DNA from: Shewanella eurypsychrophilus
GTDB taxonomy: Bacteria; Pseudomonadota; Gammaproteobacteria; Enterobacterales; Shewanellaceae
Length of the DNA: 64,000 nucleotides
NCBI RefSeq assembly: GCF_007004545.3
Contig: NZ_CP045503.2
Span: forward strand, 1,892,501 to 1,956,500
Direction of reading: 5' to 3'
Below are positions 53,868 through 62,673 of this stretch, one piece after another (within the stretch, counting starts at the first letter, position 1; each line of letters starts with the position of its first letter). A program made the translations under genes and the position numbers. The notes under the pieces were generated by a model. It searched no databases. It was not told the origin of the DNA and worked only from the letters and a program-made list of their open reading frames with translations.

Positions 53868-54572
53868 TTAGATGAATGTTTGTTGGATCTCTTTCTTAAC
53901 GTAACTTAGGTCGTTAATGTTTTCACCTACTAGTAACATGTAAGCATTGTCGGTTTCGAAACCTTCACCTTGATACTTATTATCAGCAAAAACCTGTTCT
54001 AACACCATTCGTTCTTCGACTGGCACGATAAAGAGAGTCACTTTGCCTTGCTCACCTTGCATGACCAAGTGCAAGCTTTTCACTCCCTGGAAATCACAGA
54101 AGGTACTGTAGTAAACCTTTCCAGGTTGTTGTGTAAACTGCGCGTTACCCGTCGTTCCCATCGAAGCCAGTTGAAAATTGACATCATTAAAACTGACATT
54201 CTGATCGGTACTTAATGCTTTGGACTCATGATAAACGTGTGCGAGTGCGTGTTGGCCTAAGTCAACGGGGGCCATTCTTAACAGAGTAAAACTGATCCCA
54301 GCGATGAAAGCGACAGATGCAACTAGCGCTAACGTGAAGCCTGATTTGCGTCTTTGACTTTGATGTTGATGCAGTTGCTGATTAAGCAGTAACTTAGCGG
54401 CTAAATCTTCAGGTACATCAATTTTAAAAGCACGATCTAACTTTTTATCTAGTTTCTTTAAATCATTGATAAAAGCTTCGCGTTCAGGAGCCGCTTTCAT
54501 TGCAGCTAGAAAGTCATCATCCTGACAGTTTGGCTCTCCATAGGCCTGGCGTCTAAACTTCAGCTCATCCAT
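53868..54572 (-). CDS. DUF3379 membrane protein, putative anti-sigma partner
   Basis: A 234-residue protein. A cytoplasmic N-terminal part (DDDFLAAMKAAPEREAFINDL, KLDRAFKIDVPEDLAAKLLL) is followed by one membrane segment SGFTLALVASVAFIAGISF near residue 80 and a periplasmic C-terminal domain. I recognise DUF3379, which in Shewanella and Vibrio follows an ECF sigma gene. The layout matches a single-pass anti-sigma factor, but sequestration is not shown. Its start overlaps the sigma stop by 8 bp, so the two are translationally coupled. Confidence 0.82.
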   Translation of the reverse strand: MDELKFRRQAYGEPNCQDDDFLAAMKAAPEREAFINDLKKLDKKLDRAFKIDVPEDLAAKLLLNQQLHQHQSQRRKSGFTLALVASVAFIAGISFTLLRMAPVDLGQHALAHVYHESKALSTDQNVSFNDVNFQLASMGTTGNAQFTQQPGKVYYSTFCDFQGVKSLHLVMQGEQGKVTLFIVPVEERMVLEQVFADNKYQGEGFETDNAYMLLVGENINDLSYVKKEIQQTFI

Positions 54573-55128
54573 TGGATTGACCTCTTACTTGTGGTTGATC
54601 TATTAAATCTTTTAATTGGTTTCTGGCGCGAAAGAGTCGAGTCATCACCGTATTACGATTAAGCTCTAGAATTTCTGCTATCTCTTCACCACTGAAACCG
54701 CCAATAACTTGCAAAAGTAAAGGTTCACGGTACTCAATTTCTAACTTTGAGATCTGTCTGCGGATCAAATGTAGTTCCGCATTATCCTCAGTGCTACTTG
54801 AGAGGTGATCTTCGAGTTGGTCTTGTTCGACATCGGAATAATCAAACTGTTTGCGTTCAAAGCGACGTGCATTTTCCCTACGAACAATGGTGATAAGCCA
54901 AGCTTTCGCTGCCTTATCATCTTTTAATGATTCGAGTGAACGCCACGCTCTAAGAAACGTTTCCTGAGTGATGTCCTCCGCAATATGCTTATCGCCGCAT
55001 AGCCAATAGGCATAACGGAAGATGTCTGCATGGAGTGCCCTGACAAGGCTATCGTATCGTCTTTGTTTACTTAGCATGTCAGAATTGACCGAGGAACTCG
55101 GTTTTTTATTTCGCAGGCGGTTAAACAT
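54565..55128 (-). CDS. RNA polymerase ECF sigma factor
   Basis: A 187-residue sigma-70-family ECF factor. Region 2: LHADIFRYAYWLCGDKHIAED and TQETFLRAWRSL near residue 54, followed by the DNA-melting AKAWLITIVRRENARR. A charged linker (DQLEDHLSSSTEDNAE) leads to region 4: YREPLLLQVIGGFSGEEIAEIL and NRNTVMTRLFRARNQLKD helix-turn-helix. Probably controlled by the overlapping DUF3379 protein. Target promoters are unknown. Confidence 0.92.
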   Translation of the reverse strand: MFNRLRNKKPSSSVNSDMLSKQRRYDSLVRALHADIFRYAYWLCGDKHIAEDITQETFLRAWRSLESLKDDKAAKAWLITIVRRENARRFERKQFDYSDVEQDQLEDHLSSSTEDNAELHLIRRQISKLEIEYREPLLLQVIGGFSGEEIAEILELNRNTVMTRLFRARNQLKDLIDQPQVRGQSNG

Positions 55129-55190
55129 TTTTAAATAAGTGCTCGATTAAATAGCCACAATACCTGCTAGCTTAACCTGCTTGAGAGGAA

Positions 55191-55236
55191 TGGCAAGAAG
55201 TTAACAATAAAAAAACATAAAGAAAACTTCTTGCCA
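55191..55236. repeat. 12-bp inverted repeat between sigma gene and bat operon
   Basis: TGGCAAGAAGTT (55191-55202) and AACTTCTTGCCA (55225-55236) flank a 22-nt A-rich loop. It could be the bat operon terminator or part of the sigma promoter; the T-run lies in the loop rather than after the stem. Confidence 0.5.
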
Positions 55237-55247
55237 ATCAAGGGGGA

Positions 55248-56939
55248 TTAAGGATTTAAATCAACTAACGCTGACTTTCTTTTTTGTGTGGATGTGGCTT
55301 GCATCGATTTTACCGCAGAGAGAATAAATTGATAATCGATGGCAACAGGATTTTTACTAAAAGCCGCTTGTTGTAAATGTGAAATGGCTTGATTTAACTC
55401 TGACGAGAGAGCAGCGATATCACTCAGGCTCATGGGTTTTGAGTATTGTTCAGTAAAGTAGGCTTGGGCTGCAGTTAATACTTTGCCTGGATTCTCCTGC
55501 TGACAGGCTTGTACTAATGCGGTTAATTTACTGAGCTGTTTTGCCGAAACTCTGACACTTGCATGTGGTTGCTCATGTTGTAAAGTATCGCTATTGGATC
55601 CTGAAGTGGCTAGCTGTATTTCAGTGGTATCAATAACTTGTTGTTTGAGCTGCTTACGGCTCTTTTGCCACTGTTGCAAGGTGATGAGCCAGAGCAGTGC
55701 GAATATTAAGGTCAGCCAAGGCCAGTAACCGGCTGACGCACTTCCGCTCTGTACTTGAATGCTTGGCAAGCTCACTTCTGGGGTGTCACTGCTGATCACG
55801 ATAATTTTTCGTGCTGGTAATCTGGCTTGCTCTTGACGTTTTGTGTGTGGATTCCACCAAGGAACAGTAATCGCAGGTAAGGTATATTCTCCGGCTTTAG
55901 TAGGCACAATGGCTAAGGTTTGAGTCAGCTGAGAAACCATCTGTTTATCGCGTAAAAAAGTCTTTCTTTGTGATTTCTCTGGATATGTCTTAAGCCCATC
56001 GGGTACCGGGATTTGCAGCTCAGGTAAACTGGTTTCATCTGTGTTCGATGCCAGTAAGGATATTGTGCGGGTGATCGGGTTACCGACTTGATATTCTTGT
56101 TGTTCTTGAGGCCAATCTTCATTGAGTGCGACAAGATCTGAAACTAACCACTCGCCGTGAAACTCAGAAGGCACAGGGTTGATCAATAAGATAGATTTAG
56201 CCGCTTTGGCTTGCATTGGACGACTCTCGTTGAAAGAGAACATGCCACCACGGCGAGAGCCTTGTATTAATACATCGCCAGAAAATCCGGTGCCATCAAT
56301 GGTGAGTTCACCTGGCTGGTCGGCGATAATGCCATAAGTACGCGAGATAACGCGATAGCGTCTGCCATTAAATATTTCTGTTGTATCAAGATCTTCACCT
56401 AGCTGTTTAATTTGGGCACCATCGAGTGTGGGGGCACTGAGCACGCCTCGCTGGAGGTCTACGGCTAAGAATAATTTAACCTTATAGGTAATGAGTTGAC
56501 CGACATAAGCTTCTTCGGTTGATAAGCTCGTGCGAATAAACAGGTTTTTCATCTGTTCAGGTTGGCTGCCTGATGCGACCACACTTAAACTAATGGATTT
56601 AGAGCTGACTCCATCAATACTCAGTGCTGGGATGACTAGGTTACCCACTTTTTTCGGGGCCAAGAGTACTTGCCAACGAGTTTGTTTTTTTGAGTCAAAG
56701 TTAACAATCTGAGTGCTGCGACTCACACTTGTCCGGCCGACAATAAAGTCTTTGAGTAAAACTGAGGTATCCAAGTCTCCGGTTTTAACATCATCATCAG
56801 CAGTGATGGTTAATACTAAATATTCACTTTCCACAGCAGGGTTTCTATCAACGGATGTTTCAAGCACGCTGATAGCGAAAGTCGGGAAGGAGAGCATGAG
56901 CATGATCAATGCTAGATAAACACGTCTTGATATTACCAT
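55248..56939 (-). CDS. BatD family protein
   Basis: A 563-residue protein: signal peptide ending PTFAIS, then repeated beta-rich oxygen-tolerance (BatD) segments (ESEYLVLTITADDD, LLAPKKVGNLVIPALSI, PTKAGEYTLPAITVPWWN), one membrane segment GYWPWLTLIFALLWLITL near residue 414 and a C-terminal cytoplasmic helical tail. BatD belongs to the Bat/aerotolerance operons that join MoxR ATPase, DUF58 and VWA proteins; proposed as a periplasmic chaperone or stress module. Its start overlaps the end of batB/C by 7 bp. Confidence 0.9.
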   Translation of the reverse strand: MVISRRVYLALIMLMLSFPTFAISVLETSVDRNPAVESEYLVLTITADDDVKTGDLDTSVLLKDFIVGRTSVSRSTQIVNFDSKKQTRWQVLLAPKKVGNLVIPALSIDGVSSKSISLSVVASGSQPEQMKNLFIRTSLSTEEAYVGQLITYKVKLFLAVDLQRGVLSAPTLDGAQIKQLGEDLDTTEIFNGRRYRVISRTYGIIADQPGELTIDGTGFSGDVLIQGSRRGGMFSFNESRPMQAKAAKSILLINPVPSEFHGEWLVSDLVALNEDWPQEQQEYQVGNPITRTISLLASNTDETSLPELQIPVPDGLKTYPEKSQRKTFLRDKQMVSQLTQTLAIVPTKAGEYTLPAITVPWWNPHTKRQEQARLPARKIIVISSDTPEVSLPSIQVQSGSASAGYWPWLTLIFALLWLITLQQWQKSRKQLKQQVIDTTEIQLATSGSNSDTLQHEQPHASVRVSAKQLSKLTALVQACQQENPGKVLTAAQAYFTEQYSKPMSLSDIAALSSELNQAISHLQQAAFSKNPVAIDYQFILSAVKSMQATSTQKRKSALVDLNP

Positions 56940-58846
56940 TGCTGCTGTTCCTTAGTGTGGGCATTTTGTCTTGCACGTTTTTGATATTCGAGTTGCATCT
57001 TGTTTCTTAGTAATACTTGGGGATCATCCACGAGGGCTCTAAGCGCTCGCTCCATTTCGGGTGGCAGATCATCGGGTCCTTCAACCATTTGAGCGGCTTC
57101 AGTCTCTTTTTTAGCTTGCTCATTATCATCAGCTTCTTCAGCTTGAGCATTTTGGGGCGCTGCAGATTGTTGCTGTTCTGGCTGGTTTTGTTCATCAGCC
57201 TTATCTTGTTGCGCTTGCTGACTCTCAGCATCAGATTGGTCATCATCAGAGGGCTTTTCATTGGGATCTGCTTGCATATCAGCATCATTTTCTTGATTGT
57301 CAGAGCTGTCATCTTCAGATGCATCGTTTTCTGATGATTGCTCAGATTCAGATTCAGATTGTTCTTTCTGTTGTTGCTGTTCTTCAGATTGCTCACCTTG
57401 GTCTGAATCTTGTTGATCAGATTTCTTGTCTTGCTGATCTTCTTGTGAGTCTTGGTTTTTATCAGACGGGTCTTGCTCTGATTGGTCTTTATCAGAACTC
57501 TCCTTTTGCTGCTGTGCTAATTGCTTAGCCAGTTCAAGGTTTGCCTTAATCGCTTCATTATCAGGTGCTTGAGCTAATGCTGTCTCATAACGTTCAATGG
57601 CTTGAGAATAATTTTGCTGTTGAAGTAGGCTGTTACCTTGATTGTAGAAGCCTGTTGCTGAGTCATCTTGCTCGAATAATTCAAGCGCCTGATCATATTC
57701 GCCGGCTTTATAAAGCGCGCTGGCTCTCCATTGTGGAAATTGAAAGGTATCTGCTGCTTGCTGATAATCTTCCGAGTTATAAGCTTGCATAGCTTGTTGG
57801 TCTTGAGTCTTCCATAAGTCATCCCAGCTTGAAGCATGCACTGGAGCAGGTATGTATACGATGACAAGCGCAATAGCGGTAACTAGACCATGTCTAAAAC
57901 TCATGAGAACGGGTAAGAGTAGTAGCAGAGCAATATAAGGTCCGGCGTCTTGCCAAACTTCACCATCAAGTTCTGTAGCCTTAGTATCACCCGTTGTGGA
58001 TAGCCAAGCTTGTAATTGTTTAAGATCTTCACCGTCATTTCTAAAGGGAATAAGTACCCCCTTTGCATTTTTAGCTAACTCATTGAGTAGTGAGTAATTG
58101 GTTTTAGCAACGACAACTTGATTGGCATTGTCTCGCAGTAATTGGCCGTCAGGCAGACGAATGGGTGAGCCTTGCTCACTGCCTAAGGCTAAGATGGCTA
58201 AGCGATATTGACTGCCTTTTAGCACCGATTTAGCTTCACTCATTTGTTGAGTGGTGACGCCATCGGTTAGCAGCAGAATATCACCGCGAATATGTCCGCC
58301 TTGTGAGAGGAGGTTTTTGCCTTGCTCTAATGCCGCCACCAAGTTTGAACCACGAACCGGCATGATATCTGGAGAGAGCGTGGGAAGCAGGTTAAGTAGT
58401 GTTGCCCTGTCGCGTGTTAATGGACTAATGGTAAAAGCATCTCCCGCGTAGGCCACTAATCCAGTTTCACCCTCTTTGAGTTCATCGATGAGATCGGTTG
58501 CCTTAAACTTTGCCTGTGACAGTCTATTTGGGGATAAGTCTGTCGCATACATAGACAAGGACATATCCATCACGATGACACGACCTTGAGCCGCTTCAAA
58601 TACTGGCAGCGATTGCTTAGTCAATGCCGGACCCGATAAGGCAAACACGGCAATGAACCAAGCAAAGGCAAGGTAACCGATTTTACTGCGTTTAACTTCA
58701 TTGGTTTGGCTAACCAATATATTGGCTAAGTGAGGCGCAATATAGCGATTCCAAGTCGAACTCTTACGTTCACTGCGCCAAAGCAGCAGTAAAATCAGGA
58801 CTAAAGGAAGCAGGGCAAATAACCATTCAGGACGAATAAAATGCAT
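56933..58846 (-). CDS. VWA and TPR protein, BatB-BatC fusion
   Basis: A 637-residue inner-membrane protein. Two N-terminal membrane segments; a von Willebrand A domain from about residue 85 with MIDAS motif VIVMDMSLSM and LLLTDGVTTQQ; a further helix YIALLLLLPVLMSF near residue 309; TPR repeats around residues 355-450 (SALYKAGEYDQALELFEQ, YNQGNSLLQQQNYSQAIERY); then about 140 residues extremely rich in Gln, Glu, Asp and Ser. This joins BatB (VWA) and BatC (TPR), as in other gammaproteobacterial Bat loci. The acidic tail is unusually long. Confidence 0.9.
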   Translation of the reverse strand: MHFIRPEWLFALLPLVLILLLLWRSERKSSTWNRYIAPHLANILVSQTNEVKRSKIGYLAFAWFIAVFALSGPALTKQSLPVFEAAQGRVIVMDMSLSMYATDLSPNRLSQAKFKATDLIDELKEGETGLVAYAGDAFTISPLTRDRATLLNLLPTLSPDIMPVRGSNLVAALEQGKNLLSQGGHIRGDILLLTDGVTTQQMSEAKSVLKGSQYRLAILALGSEQGSPIRLPDGQLLRDNANQVVVAKTNYSLLNELAKNAKGVLIPFRNDGEDLKQLQAWLSTTGDTKATELDGEVWQDAGPYIALLLLLPVLMSFRHGLVTAIALVIVYIPAPVHASSWDDLWKTQDQQAMQAYNSEDYQQAADTFQFPQWRASALYKAGEYDQALELFEQDDSATGFYNQGNSLLQQQNYSQAIERYETALAQAPDNEAIKANLELAKQLAQQQKESSDKDQSEQDPSDKNQDSQEDQQDKKSDQQDSDQGEQSEEQQQQKEQSESESEQSSENDASEDDSSDNQENDADMQADPNEKPSDDDQSDAESQQAQQDKADEQNQPEQQQSAAPQNAQAEEADDNEQAKKETEAAQMVEGPDDLPPEMERALRALVDDPQVLLRNKMQLEYQKRARQNAHTKEQQQW

Positions 58847-58848
58847 AT

Positions 58849-59880
58849 TTAATTTCTTCCTTGACGAGCTGTAAATCTAAAATTGATACGATTAAAAAAC
58901 GGAAGTTGTGATAGTGCCATAAGTATTGTGATCAACAGTGCTGCCGCTAATGGCAGATAAAAGAGTTCTGATTGTGGCCGATAGCTAAGTTGATCACGAC
59001 TGATAGGTTCCAGCTTGTCGATTTCTTGATAGATTTGTTCTAAATCCTGTGAGTTTCTGGCTCTGAAATATCGACCGCCAGTGGTTTGTGCCAAGGAGGT
59101 GAGTTGTTCTTCATCGAGATCCATGGAGGGATTGACACGTTCGGTTCCAAAGATTGAACGCCTTTCCATGACATCGGCGCCGACGCCAATGGAATATATT
59201 TTAACGCCACGCTTGGCGGCTATTGCAGCTGCTTGCTCTGGAGAGATAGAGCCTGAGTTATTAGAACCGTCAGTCAGCAATACAAGGATACGGTTACTTT
59301 CTTCAACCATATCAAATCGTTTAACGCCTAAGGCAATGGCTTCGCCAATGGCGGTTTGTTTTCCTACTAGGCCTATCTGTGCCTCTTTTAGAAATTGTGC
59401 CACTGAGCGTCGGTCTTGGGTGAGTGGCGCCTGTAGATAGGCGTGATCGGCAAATAAGATAAGCCCAATTTTGTCACCCTTGCGTCGCTCAATAAAATCA
59501 CTCACAACATGTTGGATCATGGTAAAGCGGTCAACGGTTTGACCATTGAGCACCATGTCTTCAATTTGCATACTGCCTGACAGATCTACCGCCATCATCA
59601 GGTCGCGTCCTTTACTGGGTAGCTCTATAGCGTCTCCCATCCATAATGGTCTTGCTACGGCGATGACAAGAAAAAACCACACTAGCCAGTATGCTTTACG
59701 AGAATTCGGCTGTTGTTGAATTTGTTCTGCGCCATTCTCACCGACACCGGGCAGGTGAAGGTGACCGCTAACCTCGACAGTCTGTTGTTTCTTTCTGAAA
59801 ATAAGCGGGAGTGGGAGAAGTAAGAGTAACCAGGCCCATGCGAGTGTTAACATTGTGCTTCCTTGGTATCCTGATTGCAT
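58849..59880 (-). CDS. VWA-domain protein BatA
   Basis: A 343-residue protein with N-terminal membrane segments (LAWAWLLLLLPLPLIF and YWLVWFFLVIAVARPLW), a VWA domain with a complete MIDAS (AVDLSGSMQIED near residue 91, LTDGSNNSGS near residue 204) and a final membrane helix LPLAAALLITILMAL. It has the GDKIGLILFADHAYLQAPLT region typical of BatA. Followed by batB/C after 2 bp; its start overlaps the DUF4381 gene by 34 bp unless a shorter start (MLTLAWAW, nine codons in) is used. Confidence 0.9.
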   Translation of the reverse strand: MQSGYQGSTMLTLAWAWLLLLLPLPLIFRKKQQTVEVSGHLHLPGVGENGAEQIQQQPNSRKAYWLVWFFLVIAVARPLWMGDAIELPSKGRDLMMAVDLSGSMQIEDMVLNGQTVDRFTMIQHVVSDFIERRKGDKIGLILFADHAYLQAPLTQDRRSVAQFLKEAQIGLVGKQTAIGEAIALGVKRFDMVEESNRILVLLTDGSNNSGSISPEQAAAIAAKRGVKIYSIGVGADVMERRSIFGTERVNPSMDLDEEQLTSLAQTTGGRYFRARNSQDLEQIYQEIDKLEPISRDQLSYRPQSELFYLPLAAALLITILMALSQLPFFNRINFRFTARQGRN

Positions 59881-60371
59881 TTTTTTGTTGAAATAGTGCT
59901 CAGAGGCAATGCTTGTTTGAACCAGTTTTCAGCGAGCGTCTTAAGCTCGTTGGCTTCTTCAAGGTTTAATCCTGCTCTCTGGTACCGCCTGTCTAGCAAA
60001 GTCGTTAACCGAGGACTGGGCGATTTGACTTGTCGATCCATCCATAGATACCAAGCCCCTCCTTGAAGACCGGCGATTTGCTCTCGCGATAAGTAGCTCA
60101 TCGCCGCGCGTTTGATTAGGCTATTGATCTGCACCGATATTTCAGTAGCATTATCTTGAGTCACCGCTAAGGCGTTAAGTTGAGCTAAAACCTCTCGTTT
60201 CACCGCTCTTTTAAGCCACTCTTTTCTTAGCTTCACCACGAAGAAAATAATCGCAATACTAACGATGGCAAGCACTAACCAATAACCCATGGCAATGGGC
60301 ATACTAGTGATGACGTCTGGGGTTTGGATATCGTGCATACTATTAAGTGCTGGGTTGGATGTTGGCTCCAT
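59847..60371 (-). CDS. DUF4381 family protein
   Basis: A 174-residue protein with a membrane segment IAMGYWLVLAIVSIAIIFFVVKLRKEW near residue 25 and a cytoplasmic helical region (LNALAVTQDNATEIS, LQGGAWYLWMDRQV). I recognise DUF4381, a constant small member of MoxR-Bat operons whose role is unknown. It starts 1 bp from the end of the DUF58 gene. Confidence 0.85.
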   Translation of the reverse strand: MEPTSNPALNSMHDIQTPDVITSMPIAMGYWLVLAIVSIAIIFFVVKLRKEWLKRAVKREVLAQLNALAVTQDNATEISVQINSLIKRAAMSYLSREQIAGLQGGAWYLWMDRQVKSPSPRLTTLLDRRYQRAGLNLEEANELKTLAENWFKQALPLSTISTKKCNQDTKEAQC

Positions 60372-61300
60372 TATCTTAACGCTCCAAGTTGATCGTTAAG
60401 TGTCATGCCTGCATCGACAGTACGGGTTTGTACATTCAACTTTTGCATCATTTGTATAAATTGCTCTTGAGTGTGTAGCTGATTCTTTAGCCAGTCATCA
60501 TATCCCGCTCGATTTAAAGTCAGCTCTTTATTACCTTCTTTAACCGGAAGTTGGAACTGTTTAGGCAGCTTCAGCTTGCCTTGTCTTAAGGGATCTGTGA
60601 TTAAAAAGGCGCCCATATCACAATGACGTTTTAGATCTGATAATGGGGCGAGACAAGCTTGATTGAAGTTGCTGCCATCACTGATTATCCAGATTAATGA
60701 ACCAGGCTTTGCGATCCGTCTGAGCCTTTGACACGCTCGGAACATATGCTCGGGCTCAGGTTCATGGGTTGCCATTTGGTTAAGCTGTTTGCTGTGGAGA
60801 GATTCGATGCCTGAAATAAGTTGTAAAATGCCCTTCTGACGGCTTCTGGGTTTTAACTCTAGATGTTCATTCTCGGTGGCGATGAGCGCACCTAGCCTAT
60901 CGCTATGTAAGATAGCACTCCAACCTAAGGTGGTTGCTAAGTGCGCTGCCTGGACTGATTGCAACAGAAGGCTCGAGCCAAAATAGAGGCTATGACTGAG
61001 ATCGAGCAAGATGAGAACAGGGCGTTCTCTTTCTTCAACAAATAGCTTGGTATGCGCCTTACCTGTACGAGCTGTGACTCGCCAGTCTATGGTTCTGACA
61101 TCATCACCGGGTTGATATTGACGTACCTCCGCAAATTCCATTCCGCGGCCTTTAATTAAGCTGGCACGGTGACCGGATAAGCTAGCACGAGCCTTGGAGC
61201 GCTTCTCGGGAAGTGCTCTGGCGATATTTTGACACGCTAATAGCTCTTTTTGATTTAGGTTAACCCCATCGGCAAAAAGAGGCAGGACAATTTCAGACAC
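60371..61300 (-). CDS. DUF58 domain protein
   Basis: A 309-residue protein with the DUF58 signature EVRQYQPGDDVRTIDWRVTAR near residue 58 and a VWA-like fold without membrane segments (ILLDLSHSLYFGSS, LIWIISDGSNFNQ). DUF58 proteins are found directly after MoxR ATPases and may be their substrates or adapters. Its stop and the next start share one base; it abuts moxR. Confidence 0.9.
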   Translation of the reverse strand: MSEIVLPLFADGVNLNQKELLACQNIARALPEKRSKARASLSGHRASLIKGRGMEFAEVRQYQPGDDVRTIDWRVTARTGKAHTKLFVEERERPVLILLDLSHSLYFGSSLLLQSVQAAHLATTLGWSAILHSDRLGALIATENEHLELKPRSRQKGILQLISGIESLHSKQLNQMATHEPEPEHMFRACQRLRRIAKPGSLIWIISDGSNFNQACLAPLSDLKRHCDMGAFLITDPLRQGKLKLPKQFQLPVKEGNKELTLNRAGYDDWLKNQLHTQEQFIQMMQKLNVQTRTVDAGMTLNDQLGALR

Positions 61301-62257
61301 TTAAGGCACCGCAACTTGAGATAAGATATGGTCGATAACCTGATCGCTACTCACGCCCTCGGCTTGGGCCTGATAACTGAGCAGTAATCTATGCCTTAAT
61401 ACATTTGGTGCCACGGCTTGAATATCTTCAGGTGATACAAAGTCGCGTTCTTGTAACCAGGCACGCGCTCGGGCACAGCGTTCTATTGCTAATGTCGCTC
61501 GAGGGCTAACACCGTATTCGAGCCAGCTTGCCAGTTCGTCACTGTATCGCTGAGGCTGCCTAGTTGCCATTACAATATCGACAATATATCTCTCTAACGG
61601 CTCAGCAAGGTAAAGCTCTAAAGATTCCTCACGAGCTTCAAAAATATCTTTTTGGATAATAGGCTCAACAGTCGGTGCCGCTTGTTTCAAGGCCTCTTTA
61701 CGAGACATACGCATGATCTCAAACTCTGTCTCTGCACTTGGGTAGTCAAGATTAAGATGCATTAAGAAACGGTCAAGTTGTGCTTCGGGTAGCGGGTAAG
61801 TGCCTTCATTTTCTAAAGGGTTTTGGGTCGCCATAACCAGAAACAATTCTGGCAGTTTATAGCTATTTTTACCGACGGTAACTTGACCTTCGCCCATCGC
61901 TTCAAGCAGTGCAGATTGGACCTTGGCTGGGGCACGGTTAATCTCATCGGCTAAGATTAGGTTGTGAAATATTGGCCCGGCCTCAAATTCAAAGGTGGCT
62001 GTTTGTGCACGGTATATGTCAGTACCAGTTAAATCTGCTGGTAACAGATCCGGCGTAAATTGAATGCGGTGGAAGTCACCTTCAACGCCATCACAGAGGG
62101 CTTTTACTGCTCGAGTTTTAGCAAGACCCGGAGGCCCCTCAACGAGTAAGTGTCCATCTGCGATCAAGGCTATTAGTAAGTTCTCTGTTAGGACTGGTTG
62201 TCCTAGAATTACCTGGTTTAGGTATTCGCGTAACGCGTGAAATCGGCTCAAAGGCAT
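61301..62257 (-). CDS. MoxR-family AAA+ ATPase
   Basis: A 318-residue AAA+ ATPase. Walker A VEGPPGLAKTRAVKAL near residue 39; Walker B NLILADEINRAPAKVQSALLEAMGEG near residue 100; sensor 1 LVMATQNPLENEGTYPLPEAQLDRF near residue 143; sensor 2 region SPRATLAIERCARA near residue 252. First gene of the leftward six-gene Bat operon. MoxR ATPases work with VWA proteins as remodelling or metal-insertion chaperones; the target here is unknown. Confidence 0.95.
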   Translation of the reverse strand: MPLSRFHALREYLNQVILGQPVLTENLLIALIADGHLLVEGPPGLAKTRAVKALCDGVEGDFHRIQFTPDLLPADLTGTDIYRAQTATFEFEAGPIFHNLILADEINRAPAKVQSALLEAMGEGQVTVGKNSYKLPELFLVMATQNPLENEGTYPLPEAQLDRFLMHLNLDYPSAETEFEIMRMSRKEALKQAAPTVEPIIQKDIFEAREESLELYLAEPLERYIVDIVMATRQPQRYSDELASWLEYGVSPRATLAIERCARARAWLQERDFVSPEDIQAVAPNVLRHRLLLSYQAQAEGVSSDQVIDHILSQVAVP

Positions 62258-62513
62258 GATGCTACTCGGTTTATTTTAAATTAGTTAGGTATAGACCATC
62301 AACATGGTAAAAAATTCCCATAGGGTTTGGCTAGTGCCAATTTACCTTTAGGGCATAAATTCATAGTAATTGTATGATTTATCGAAACACTCGATTGTCA
62401 CTTCTACTATATTTGCTCACTATTAATATGTATAAATAGGACAATAAAAATCAAAATAAAATTCATTAAACATTGTTAATAAACACTTTTTATATATTTC
62501 TGAGACTAAAAAC

Positions 62514-62527
62514 CAAACAAGTGTTTA
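62514..62527 (+). promoter_or_regulatory. PsrA-like site upstream of fadI
   Basis: CAAACAAGTGTTTA fits the known PsrA pattern of CAAAC, a short spacer and GTTTG, except for the last base. PsrA, a TetR-type repressor, controls fatty-acid degradation genes in many gammaproteobacteria. Confidence 0.45.
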
Positions 62528-62564
62528 AAACTTTCTTATAAGAAGTTAGAATCAGATCACACTT

Positions 62565-62581
62565 TAATGGTCAGACCTGTT
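62565..62581 (+). promoter_or_regulatory. FadR-like site upstream of fadI
   Basis: TAATGGTCAGACCTGTT matches 12 of 14 informative positions of AnCTGGTCnGACCnGTT. It is the best of the three FadR-like sites in the window and lies 93 bp before the fadI start. Confidence 0.62.
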
Positions 62582-62673
62582 ATCTGCAATACAGTCGGAC
62601 AGATTAAATGCGCAAGGAAAATAATATCGTCGATAGCTAACAATCGGCTAGACGTATAAGAAGAGGGCGGCAA

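Larger units (their letters stand above)
62258..62673. other. Divergent promoter region between moxR and fadI
   Basis: A 416-bp gap. The left part is AT-rich moxR promoter sequence without recognisable sites. The right part holds the PsrA-like site at 62514-62527 and the FadR-like site at 62565-62581, both ahead of fadI. No gene is visible. Confidence 0.45.

Noticed and set aside
57007..57396. 129-codon Lys/Asn/Met-rich frame within batB/C
   Set aside because: It is a shifted reading of the repetitive acidic tail; the composition simply mirrors that repeat.
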